Shown here in pieces: positions 1 to 8,819 of a stretch of DNA of 64,000 nucleotides (within the stretch, counting starts at the first letter, position 1; every line of letters begins with the position of its first letter). The translations under genes and the position numbers were made by a program. The notes beneath the pieces are model-generated. The model worked only from the letters and a program-made list of their open reading frames with translations. It ran no database searches and was not told the DNA's origin. Location: contig OX465281.1 of the NCBI GenBank assembly GCA_949987705.1, forward strand, positions 170,204,516 through 170,268,515, written 5' to 3'. This DNA is from Thereva unica. Taxonomy: Eukaryota; Arthropoda; Insecta; Diptera; Therevidae.

Positions 1-929
1 TCACCAGTTGTTTTTTAATAACTTTCTTACTTTATTCATAAACAAACATAAAAGTCGATAATTCTTATTATTAATTTATCGGTAATCAGGCAATAGATTT
101 ATTTATATAAAAATTTACCGCAAAACTAAATTTAATTATTTCACCAGTTGTTTTTTAATAACTTTCTTACTTTATTCATAAACAAACACAAAAGTCGATA
201 ATTCTTATTATTAATTTATCGGTAATCAGGCAATAGATTTATTTATATAAAAATTTACCGCAAAACTAAACTTAATTATTTCACCAGTTGTTTTTTAATA
301 ACTTTCTTACTTTATTCATAAACAAACACAAAAGTCGATAATTCTTATTATTAATTTATCGGTAATCAGGTAATAGATTTATTTATATAAAAATTTACCG
401 CAAAACTAAATTTAATTATTTCACCAGTTGTTTTTTAATAACTTTCTTACTTTATTCATAAACAAACACAAAAGTCGATAATTCTTATTATTAATTTATC
501 GGTAATCAGGCAATAGATTTATTTATATAAAAATTTACCGCAAAACTAAATTTAGTTATTTCACCAGTTGTTTTTTAATAACTTTCTTACTTTATTCATA
601 AACAAACACAAAAGTCGATAATTCTTATTATTAATTTATCGGTAATCAGGCAATAGATTTATTTATATAAAAATTTACCGCAAAACTAAATTTAATTATT
701 TCACCATTTGTTTTTTAATAACTTTCTTACTTTATTCATAAACAAACACAAAAGTCGATAATTCTTATTATTAATTTATCGGTAATCAGGCAATAGATTT
801 ATTTATATAAAAATTTACCGCTAAACTAAATTTAATGATTTCACCAGTTGATTTTTAATAACTTTCTTACTTTATTCATAAACAAACACAAAAGTCGATA
901 ATTCTTATTATTAATTTATCGGTAATCAG
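1..929. repeat. 140-bp tandem satellite array
   Basis: A 140-bp unit starting TCACCAGTTGTTTTTTAATA repeats head to tail from positions 1, 141, 281, 421, 561, 701 and 841. Copies differ by only a few substitutions (for example C/T near 248 and 370, A/T near 822). The last copy is cut at 929 by a transposon and resumes at 2202. Units are AT-rich and non-coding. The array probably continues left of the window. Confidence 0.97.
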
Positions 930-2201
930 CAGTGGCGGTTCCTCTTAGGAAGCAAAGGAGGCACTGCTTCCATTGACAAAATAGGCAACTTCATAAAAAT
1001 TAATTGAAATATATCAACATTTATCAGAAGAAAAATCTCAATATATTTTCTCCTCTGGTAACACTAAGGATACAATGTATAGATTTTTGTATACAAAATG
1101 TACAATTCTTTATCACACTACTGTATACAAAGAGTAAAGCCTTGGCCACGATACGAGCGGCGAATGGTGAGCGGCAGAATCGCAAACACTAAAGTGCCTC
1201 TCGCCGCTTTTAACGTGCCCGAGGCCTTACACAACATGGGGAAGCTGTAATGTCTCCAGCTTCTTTGCCACAGAAAATCAACGTGAAAACACATTCATTT
1301 GATTGAACCCACACTCACGCAAAGGTTTGCATTGATACAGTACCCTCAGAAGCTGAGCTAAACGCAGCTTCTTCGGAACCGAACAGTGGGATATAGCAAG
1401 TCGAAGATAGAGAAATTTTCCATGTTCTCTTTGTTTTCTTGGTTTCGTTTTCTGGTAATGTTCTCGTCTCAAGTAAGAACTAAATTTACTCTTGCAAATA
1501 TGCTTCGAAATTTGTTGGAGACTCTTAAAATATGAATTTTCGTTTATTGCATATTGACTGAAGAAAAAAGAGATCGAAGATAAGTGGAGTTTCACTTTAT
1601 TTATTGGTTATTCTAATGGGGGGTGGTGGCAGGAGGTGTTTATTGAAAATAAGCTGATACTTTGTAGCTTCCATTATATTTTTTATGATTCTCTTTAAAG
1701 TTAATTTAAAGGGATAGAGAATATTTTTATGAATTGCATTTCTGAGCTCGGGTTGCCTGAAGTCTTTTTTGCAGGAAGATTGTAATGATGAGCGAAGCTT
1801 ACAAAAGAAAATAGGGGGGTATGTAGGGTTTTATTATTACTATCTTTTTTAGATTTTGAACCATAATTATGGATTTGCATGAAAATTTAAACGAGCTCAA
1901 AGTAGTAGTTGCAGTCTTTCAACAGCTTTTTTTAGACGCTTTAATTATCAACAGAATCTGAAAAAAGCGCAAAATGCCCTCTAGCGGCGAAATTATTTCG
2001 AAAAACTGCAAAATTCACGATTTTCGATTCGTCTAGCATTCGAGATAACTAGAAACTGGTAACAATTTGTTATGTTTTGCTTATCTAATTCCACTATATG
2101 TTATTTTTCAGTTTTTTTTAGTTAAGGCCTTCGATACTTTAACTTTTATCGTTCGCCTTGCGCATTGCTTCCCTTGTCCTGAACATTACGAACCGCCACT
2201 G
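930..2201. mobile_element. hAT-like non-autonomous DNA transposon
   Basis: The termini are 12-bp perfect inverted repeats, CAGTGGCGGTTC at 930-941 and its complement at 2190-2201. The insertion is flanked by an exact 8-bp duplication GTAATCAG (922-929 and 2202-2209), and the empty site is visible in every neighbouring satellite unit. An 8-bp duplication with CAG...CTG ends is the hAT signature. The 1,272-bp interior shows no transposase in any frame, so it should be mobilised in trans. The small open frames inside look random. Confidence 0.88.
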
Positions 2202-2320
2202 GTAATCAGGCAATAGATTTATTTATATAAAAATTTACCGCAAAACTAAATTTAGTTATTTCACAAGTTGTTTTTTAATAACATTAAAAATATTAATATT
2301 AATATTAATTTATCGGGAAT
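2202..2320. repeat. Resumed, decaying satellite unit
   Basis: The 140-bp satellite continues directly after the hAT-like insertion with the GTAATCAGG segment. It degrades after about 2282 into short AATATT repeats and a partial unit around 2310-2335. This marks the edge of the array. Confidence 0.85.
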
Positions 2321-3119
2321 CAGGCAATGATTTTGATCTTTTATTAAAACACCTTTTTTTTCCGCCCGCCGCGGTTTTTATGGTTAAAACAGCACTCGGA
2401 CACGACTGGCTAAGACTTGCCAAAATTAAAATTTTCGGAATTCGGGAACGCGCCCGCCGCCGATCGTAGTTCAAACAACACTCCATTACTTAAAATTTTC
2501 ACCCGCCGGTGGTGGCATGGAAAATTGTCCACCGGCTGGGAAAAACGCGCCCTTGAATTCGTTCCCACCTGCGCAACTTGCTTACCGCGCACTTCTCACG
2601 CGGCGCATTGCAAGTTGTGCTTGATTATTGTTGGGTGGGTCAAATTACGTTCCCCCGTGTATGTCAAAGTCAAGATCACTGTTTTTCTTATTTTCTAATC
2701 GCCAGAAAAGCTTGGGAATGGTGCAAGGGTAATTGCGCACCTTGCAAATCTCACAAAATGCGCGCGGATCAGGTTACGTCTGGAAATGTTACATTTTCCG
2801 TTGGAGTGGATTTTTGTACGTTGAAGATTTGTCCGTTAAGGAATTTTGTACATTTGAAAATGGAAATAAGATAATTATTTTCCGTTTAGGATTTGTTGTT
2901 CACAGGGAACTCATATTGCATCAAATTCATTGCGAATTTGATGTAAAAGGCTCCCTGTATGAAGGGATATGAGAATTTGCCTAAGGATTTCGTTTTTCAC
3001 CGAGACCCTTAGAAATTCTGTATGTAACAGGTGGAGGTACTTCCTATACCCCCCGTGTCCGCTCAGGAACTGCGTGAGGTCATAACTTACTTCCCCACGC
3101 TCCCTCGTAGCCCATATTT
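2321..3119. other. Unassigned spacer with a short palindrome
   Basis: No convincing gene. The stretch is more GC-rich near 2360-2600 than the satellite. It holds an imperfect inverted repeat (2902-2928 against 2934-2958) that could fold into a hairpin with a 5-base loop. Short open frames on both strands have no recognisable domain. It may be LINE 3' UTR or older repeat. Confidence 0.5.
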
Positions 3120-3674
3120 CCACATTAGGGATAAGTCTGTGGGTCCAAGGACCCTTAACAGACTCGTCCTACTTCGCCTGCCATTTCCTTAAGGACTCGC
3201 AGCGCGCAATCTGCTGCCGCACCCTTCTTGGCTCCCCTCTACCATATTCTGGATCATAGAGACGCATGCCCTCCCTCGCCAGAATATCTACGGGAATCAT
3301 CCCCGCTATCACGCACGCCGCATCGTCGGACGTGGTCCTGTACGCGCAGCAAGCGTATAGTGCACTTAGCCTATATGCGGCCCTCCATTTCCTACAATTT
3401 GCAGTCCTGTTTAACGCTGCTGCCCACACTGGCGCTGCGTATAACAGGACTGAGCTGACCACCCTCCCCAAGAGGAGGCGGCGACTCGGTCTAGGGCCCC
3501 CAACCTTGGGCAGCATTCTTGCGAGTGCTGCACAAATCGCAGACGCTTTGTCTGCCGTGCCCTCTAAGTGGGCTTTGAAGTTTAGCCTCGGGTCGATCAT
3601 CACTCCCAGGTACCTTAGTGCGGGCTATGAGTGGATGATCTGTTCCCCTACTTTTAGTCTAGAGTTAACGCTTC
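3120..3674 (-). pseudogene. R1-like LINE ORF2, C-terminal piece
   Basis: On the minus strand, 3169-3660 encodes the end of an R1-clade reverse transcriptase: a YLGVMIDPRLNFKAHLEG stretch, then a thumb region with the SSVLLYAAPVWA motif. An in-frame TAG lies before that stretch (about 3629) and a small insertion near 3655 disturbs the frame. It continues the R1-like fragment ending near 11281: the LAEHKTE segment there leads into the LKVGEQ segment here. The gap is a set of inserted elements flanked by CTAG on both sides. Non-functional. Confidence 0.85.
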
Positions 3675-3740
3675 TAGTACAGAAGGCGCACTTTACAGCT
3701 AAGCATGAAAATCTATATATACATACACACACACACACAT
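3675..3740 (-). repeat. LINE 3'-terminal block with CA/TA microsatellite
   Basis: The block AGAAGGCGCACTT at about 3679 recurs at about 8829 next to the jockey-like LINE. Downstream similarity continues for about 30 bases, after which each copy runs into TA or CA repeats. It looks like the 3' terminus of the jockey-like LINE family read on the minus strand. Which of the two copies ends the 8980-11280 element is unresolved. Confidence 0.5.
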
Positions 3741-3973
3741 ATTTTTTTTTTTTTTTGTTTTTTATTGCAGCTTATAAAAATATGTACATAGTGATTTAAT
3801 TTACAAACTATGGTCTAAGTTAGCCCTCACATAAGAAAACTTGTGTGTGAGAGCCCTAGCAGTCTTAACTTCTTGGAATTTCTTATATCTAGGTGCAGTA
3901 AGTTCTAACTAAATTCTAATTTTAAAATTTACTGGTATATTATTGAAAATATAACAATTGAAAATTGATTTGC

Positions 3974-6934
3974 CTAACATAAGTATTTTAAAAGTTCATG
4001 ACTGTTTCTTCGGATAACATACTTTAGGATACTTCTATAACTGGATTCGTTCAATGATTGCCTTATATCAATAGAGAGTTCATTATACATCATCGGACCT
4101 AAGTAACTGGGGTGTCTTTGAGATACCACTTTTCTGCATTTTCGTATTGCAAGTGGGCGTGTTAATTGTCTCCTGGTTTGGTAGCCTGAGCAGTGCACAG
4201 GAAATAGCCTTAAATTTTTATATGTAAATTTAAGTAAATTATAGCAATAGATTTGTCGGACAGTCAGTACATTAAAAGTGGATAACGCTTCAGTAGTGGA
4301 AAAGAATTTAGATTTTTTTATGCACATTTTAATGATTTTCGACTGTAAATTAATTAACGGCTTCATGACATTTGTGTATGCAGAGCCCCAAGCTATAATA
4401 CCATATTGAAAGAGTGATTGTATTAAGGCAAAGTATACTGATCTCATCGTTGGTCTATCAAGAATATTTCGAAGCAGCACAATTTTGTATTTAGTTTTCC
4501 TTATCCTTTTACATATACCAAGAATATGTTTATCCCATTTAAGACGATCATCTATTGTCACACCTAGGTATTTGATATCTAGAACACGTTTTAGTGGGGT
4601 ATCGCATACCTTAATCAAATGTTCATTGAGTGGATTAGCGTTATGGCCGAACATAATAAAGTGTGTTTTTTCTAGGTTTAGCGCGAGCTTATGCAGACAT
4701 AGCCACTCGTAAAAAGTTTTCATTCCACTATTTGCTAAGTTGATCGTCGTGTTCCAATTATCGCTTTTAAACATTAAGACAGTATCGTCAGCAAAAGCTA
4801 CGACGTGTCCATTTGAGATATTATGCTGCAGATGGAAAATATCATTGACATAGACGAGGAACAATAAAGGACCAAGTACAGTTCCTTGGGGTATCCCACA
4901 ACGTACTAAACTAGGCTCACTTACTCTATTCCCCACTTTAACGAGCTGCAGTCGTTCGTGAAGATAGGAATTGAAAAGCGATAAAATTCTCCCGTTTAAA
5001 CCCAGCTTTTCAAGTTTATTGATCAGAAGCTGATGATTTACTGTATCAAAAGCCTTTTTCAGATCAAGGAAAATTGCTAAAACTTTCTCATTTCTGTCCA
5101 CACTGGCGCTAATGAAGGATGTGACGTCAAACAAAGCATGATCTGTACTCGTATTCGATCTAAAGCCGTATTGATTTTTTGCAAGGATGTTATTATCATC
5201 CAGAAACTTCAAGAGTCTACTCTTTATGCACTTTTCGAAAATTTTGGCAATGTTAGAGAGCAGGCTTATTGGCCTATAATTGTTCGGGTCACTTTTACTG
5301 CCAGACTTATGCAAAGGGACAACAACAGCGCATTTTAACTTGTTGGGGAAAATTCCCTTTTCTATAGACAAGTTGAAAATATGTGAAAGGGGATGTTTGA
5401 CAAGGTGTGAAATACTTTTCAGAATTCCCGCAGTAAGTCCATCGCTCCCAGGAGCTTTATTTATTTTTAAATTGTTTATGTGAAAACATATTTCTTCACA
5501 ACTTATCGGTGGAAACTCTAGAGGATAGCGAATTGGTGTTTGAGGGATATGGATCATATCGTTTACGGCAGAGGTAGGAACATTATTTGCGATTTTCTCG
5601 CCTATACTTGAGAAATGATCATTTAACTCGCATGCAATGGCATACTCATCTTTCGTGATAGTCCCGTTCTTAGTTTTAAGTTCAGATATCACATCATCTG
5701 CTTTATGGGTGGATGTAATTTCATTGATTTTCTCCCAAAGCTTTTTTGGGTTACCTTTTAATTTAAAAAGTTCATTTCGGTAATAAGCAGATTTAGTTAT
5801 TTTAATGAGGTTACACAATTTATTTCTGTAGTTTTTATACTTGGTGTGAAGTTGCTGGTTGAAGGGTTGCTTCCTTAGGCTTCTAGCTAGTTTATCCCTA
5901 GTTCTTATAGATGTTAATATCCCTTTTGTAACCCAAGGTTTTGTTGCTCTCATCTTCGAGCTAGCTTGTACTACACGACAAGTAGTCGAGGCGGTAACAT
6001 AGCTCTCTAAAATTTTGATAAATTCGTCCGAGGAAAGATTTGGGTCGCGATTATTAAACACTGAGATCCAATTTTCGTTTGATATTTCCGAGACAAATCT
6101 TTCCATGTTAATGCTTTTGATTTCGCGGGCACTTCTTTTTCCCAGCCTTTCATTGTTGAATTCCTTGCTTAGTTCCGTGAATTTTATTTTTGCTACAATG
6201 CTGAAATGATCTGTTATATAGGTTTCGAAGATGCCTGAATTAAAAGTGGAGTGATTATTTTGTTTATAAAACATGTGATCAATGCAGGAAGATGACCCCT
6301 TTCCAACCCTTGTAGCTCCCATTAAGTATTCAGAAAAACCATGTTTCATGAGTACATCTAAATACTCGTTGCAATCATTTGAAGGTCTTTCTTCTTTCAG
6401 ATTTATGTTTATATCACCAAGGAACAAATGATTTTCTAACCCTTTGTTTAAATCTAAAAAAGTTTCCAAGGAATTTATAAAATGTATGGGGTTATTAAAG
6501 CTTGGGGATCTGTATACTGCTGTAACGTTAACCTTAAAATCTTTGCATAGTGTTATACAAAGGTTTAGGGCATTCGCCTCAGAGAGTTCAAGTTCCGAAA
6601 TATCTACTGAATATACACGTTTAACATATACGACTACTCCATCACATTTATTATGTTTACTAGGTTTATTAAAGGACTGATATCCTTCTAAATCAAAACA
6701 GAAAGAAACATCCATCCAAGTTTCTGTAAGAACGATAATGTCGAAATCAATTTTAAGATTGTTCAAGAGAATAAGGCAATCATCGAAATTCTTATTTATA
6801 CTTCTTATATTTAAGTGAAAAATCTTAACCGATATGTTTCTATCTAAGAAAAATTCTTTACATTCCTTAATGTTTCCTAGATGTACTGTGTTAACTTTTC
6901 TATATATTTCTAAGCTATTTAAATAATCCTCCAT
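3974..6934 (-). CDS. LINE ORF2: AP endonuclease-reverse transcriptase
   Basis: An uninterrupted 986-residue ORF. The N-terminal third is an AP-like endonuclease: FHLNIRSINKNFDD near residue 40, a catalytic-Glu LTETW motif near 70, LFLGDINI near 170 and TDHFS near 240. The central reverse transcriptase has GSDGLTAGILKSI, NNYRPISLLS, IFLDLKKAFDTV, GIPQGTVLGPLLF and the catalytic FADDTVLMF motif. The C-terminus carries LGVTIDDRLKWDKHI and the usual thumb. The product would nick target DNA and copy the element RNA. Start at 6934 is the first ATG and follows the ORF1 stop by 90 bases. CR1/jockey-type; the exact clade is not resolved. An intact frame implies a young insertion. Confidence 0.93.
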   Translation of the reverse strand: MEDYLNSLEIYRKVNTVHLGNIKECKEFFLDRNISVKIFHLNIRSINKNFDDCLILLNNLKIDFDIIVLTETWMDVSFCFDLEGYQSFNKPSKHNKCDGVVVYVKRVYSVDISELELSEANALNLCITLCKDFKVNVTAVYRSPSFNNPIHFINSLETFLDLNKGLENHLFLGDININLKEERPSNDCNEYLDVLMKHGFSEYLMGATRVGKGSSSCIDHMFYKQNNHSTFNSGIFETYITDHFSIVAKIKFTELSKEFNNERLGKRSAREIKSINMERFVSEISNENWISVFNNRDPNLSSDEFIKILESYVTASTTCRVVQASSKMRATKPWVTKGILTSIRTRDKLARSLRKQPFNQQLHTKYKNYRNKLCNLIKITKSAYYRNELFKLKGNPKKLWEKINEITSTHKADDVISELKTKNGTITKDEYAIACELNDHFSSIGEKIANNVPTSAVNDMIHIPQTPIRYPLEFPPISCEEICFHINNLKINKAPGSDGLTAGILKSISHLVKHPLSHIFNLSIEKGIFPNKLKCAVVVPLHKSGSKSDPNNYRPISLLSNIAKIFEKCIKSRLLKFLDDNNILAKNQYGFRSNTSTDHALFDVTSFISASVDRNEKVLAIFLDLKKAFDTVNHQLLINKLEKLGLNGRILSLFNSYLHERLQLVKVGNRVSEPSLVRCGIPQGTVLGPLLFLVYVNDIFHLQHNISNGHVVAFADDTVLMFKSDNWNTTINLANSGMKTFYEWLCLHKLALNLEKTHFIMFGHNANPLNEHLIKVCDTPLKRVLDIKYLGVTIDDRLKWDKHILGICKRIRKTKYKIVLLRNILDRPTMRSVYFALIQSLFQYGIIAWGSAYTNVMKPLINLQSKIIKMCIKKSKFFSTTEALSTFNVLTVRQIYCYNLLKFTYKNLRLFPVHCSGYQTRRQLTRPLAIRKCRKVVSQRHPSYLGPMMYNELSIDIRQSLNESSYRSILKYVIRRNSHELLKYLC

Positions 6935-7024
6935 TTGCAGAAAAGAAAAAACTAACCAATAATATAAAAATAAAAAAAAAAATTAATAATAAAAAATAAA
7001 AAATAATAATTACTCAGCTCCGAA

Positions 7025-7150
7025 CTATAGCTTAATCAAAGTTTCTACATCATCATCAGTTCTTACTGTAAAAATTTTTCCTTTATCTTCTTTCCTGACT
7101 AATATACGACCATCGTTGACCCATACATACTTTGCTTGGTCCTTCACAGC

Positions 7151-7153
<3 letters not shown>
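7025..7153 (-). pseudogene. LINE ORF1, C-terminal remnant
   Basis: About 42 codons before a TAG at 7025-7027 read as the end of an FP-type ORF1 protein, with motifs KYVWVNDGRILVRKEDKG and a DDDVETL tail. Many CR1/jockey-like ORF1 proteins end this way, and ORF1 binds element RNA. The frame is lost upstream where the TA microsatellite begins, so the rest of ORF1 was never copied. Confidence 0.7.

Positions 7154-7182
<29 letters not shown>
7154..7182. repeat. (TA)n microsatellite
   Basis: About 14 TA dinucleotides separate the truncated LINE from the Tc1-like relic. The final TA (7181-7182) serves as one target-site copy of that relic. Confidence 0.95.
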
Positions 7183-7185
<3 letters not shown>

Positions 7186-7765
7186 TGCTGCGTACAAAAT
7201 TAAGACCACCTACACTTTTTCATGAAACTTTTACTTTCGATGCCTACAGCTTTCGAATGATATGTTGGGCTACATAAATGAAACACTCAAATTGTACCTA
7301 AATCTAGTGTCTATATTCTGTAATAATTTCATTAAAATAAAACAAGACGGTATTGCAATATAAATTATAAATGCACTGCAATTATCTGCAAAATGCACTA
7401 CAAAATGAATGCTGGACCGGTTAGAACAGGACAACTTCAGGAAGCAAAAAAATTGTGAAAAGACGTGTTGGAAGTTCTTTCCTCAAGTTAGTTAAAGAAA
7501 ATCGAGCCCTGTCATTTCGGCAGATCTCCATTATGCAAGCGTCTGCTGGTCACATTTGACGAATCCTTTGCGCAAAAGGATAGTTTGATTGGACCACGAC
7601 AAAAAAATCCTTACATGCAGACCTGCTCGAGCAAGAGTTTTGTGTCATAGAGGGTAACGCCCACAGCAATTGGAATCCGCAAGACTGGAACGAATTTTTT
7701 TCACAGATGAAAATGAAGCCAAGCTAAAGCCATTGAACGTGGTCTTAATTTTGTATGCAGCACTG
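7183..7765 (+). mobile_element. Decayed Tc1-like transposon
   Basis: Terminal inverted repeats of about 28 bp (CAGTGCTGCGTACAAAATTA at the left, complement at 7738-7765) are flanked by TA on each side (7181-7182, 7766-7767), the Tc1/mariner signature. Frameshifted plus-strand translation recalls a Tc1 transposase: a helix-turn-helix-like stretch (about 7490-7570, ALSFRQISIM), then a catalytic FTDEN motif near 7698. At 583 bp it is well under half the usual length, so most of the transposase is deleted. Confidence 0.85.
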
Positions 7766-7770
7766 TATAT

Positions 7771-8718
7771 GGGCAATTCTCCGGAACTTTTAACCTGCTT
7801 GTCGCTTCAAAATTTTTATGAATTACAATTTTTGTAGGAAGATTAAAAATAAAAGAAGCTATCGATAATGTTAAGAAATCATTAATGAGCAATGAGGTAT
7901 AAGTACGAAGTCATTTAAAACGATATTTTGCAATGAAATTTGAAAAAATGTTCCGTTACCTGTCACTTTTCGGCCTGTCTTTAGCGCTAATCTGAATGAA
8001 AAACTATTTATATTTGTGATAGGAAGCGTTGACACAAATAGTGAAAAGTGAAAAATTGTAGTTTAACTCTTAAGGAAAAATGCAGTTGTGTTCGGTGCAG
8101 TGTCAAATCGCTATATTTTCCAAAAAACAACTCTGAAGTTTGTCCCTAGGTTTTGACGTCAAAGTTGTAACCCGCATGGTAAGTCGAAGAACTCCGAATT
8201 GTCTCATTTTATCATAAAATTTTTTAAACGCACTTATTGTTCAGACACTAACGAACATGTGCATACATTTTGTGACAACAATAAGTTGAAATTGGTTGAC
8301 TTTTGGGCAAAACTGGCTAACGGGAACGTAGGTTACATTTAAATGTCAAAGTTGTAACCGCAATTAATTTGCTCATATTACATTAAATTCATCCCCGTAA
8401 AATTTCTTATGACGTATTGTAACTAGTTAAATCATATGTAACGTTTTTTTCGCTTAAGTTGTTTCATGAATCTTAAAAAAAAGTAATTTTAGCGAATGTC
8501 AAAATTGTAACCATGTCAAATTTGATGTCAAAATTGTAACCATGTCAATATAACCATGTCATAAAAAAAATATGCGCATTGAATTTTTTAATGTTCTACA
8601 TCAGAAAACATTTATTTATGAAATAAGAAACACAAAAAATATCATGGCACGGTTGTGCTATCAATTTGAAATTTCATTTTTCCAATTAGCTCAGGTTAAA
8701 GGTTCTGGAGAATCGCCC
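7771..8718. mobile_element. 948-bp TIR element with internal 18-bp repeats
   Basis: Imperfect 27-bp inverted repeats (7771-7797 and 8692-8718; 24 of 27 bases agree, starting GGGCAATTCTCC) bound an element set between TA runs. The interior has no transposase but holds four copies of TGTCAAARTTGTAACC at about 8155, 8343, 8496 and 8525, all in the same orientation. Such spaced repeats can be transposase-binding sites, though this is inference. The terminus resembles that of the foldback element at 16261. Confidence 0.7.
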
Positions 8719-8732
8719 ATATATATATACTC

Positions 8733-8777
<45 letters not shown>

Positions 8778-8810
8778 TACATATATATATGCATATATAT
8801 ACATATATAG
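8719..8810. repeat. (TA)n-rich microsatellite
   Basis: About 90 bp of TA repeats with CG and CA interruptions. Open frames through it are low-complexity (Tyr/Ile runs) and not genes. Confidence 0.95.
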
Positions 8811-8819
8811 AGTTTCCCT

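Larger units (their letters stand above)
3741..7153 (-). mobile_element. 5'-truncated LINE with an intact ORF2
   Basis: Read on the minus strand, this unit holds the tail of ORF1 (7025-7153), a 90-base gap, a full ORF2 (3974-6934), a short 3' UTR, an AATAAA-like signal (about 3760) and a poly-A tail (T run 3742-3755 on the plus strand). TA or CA microsatellite flanks both ends, so any target duplication is hidden. The 5' truncation inside ORF1 is typical of target-primed reverse transcription. Confidence 0.85.

Noticed and set aside
1..929. Telomeric or centromeric repeat identity for the 140-bp satellite
   Set aside because: The repeat matches no telomere motif, and a centromere role cannot be told from sequence alone.
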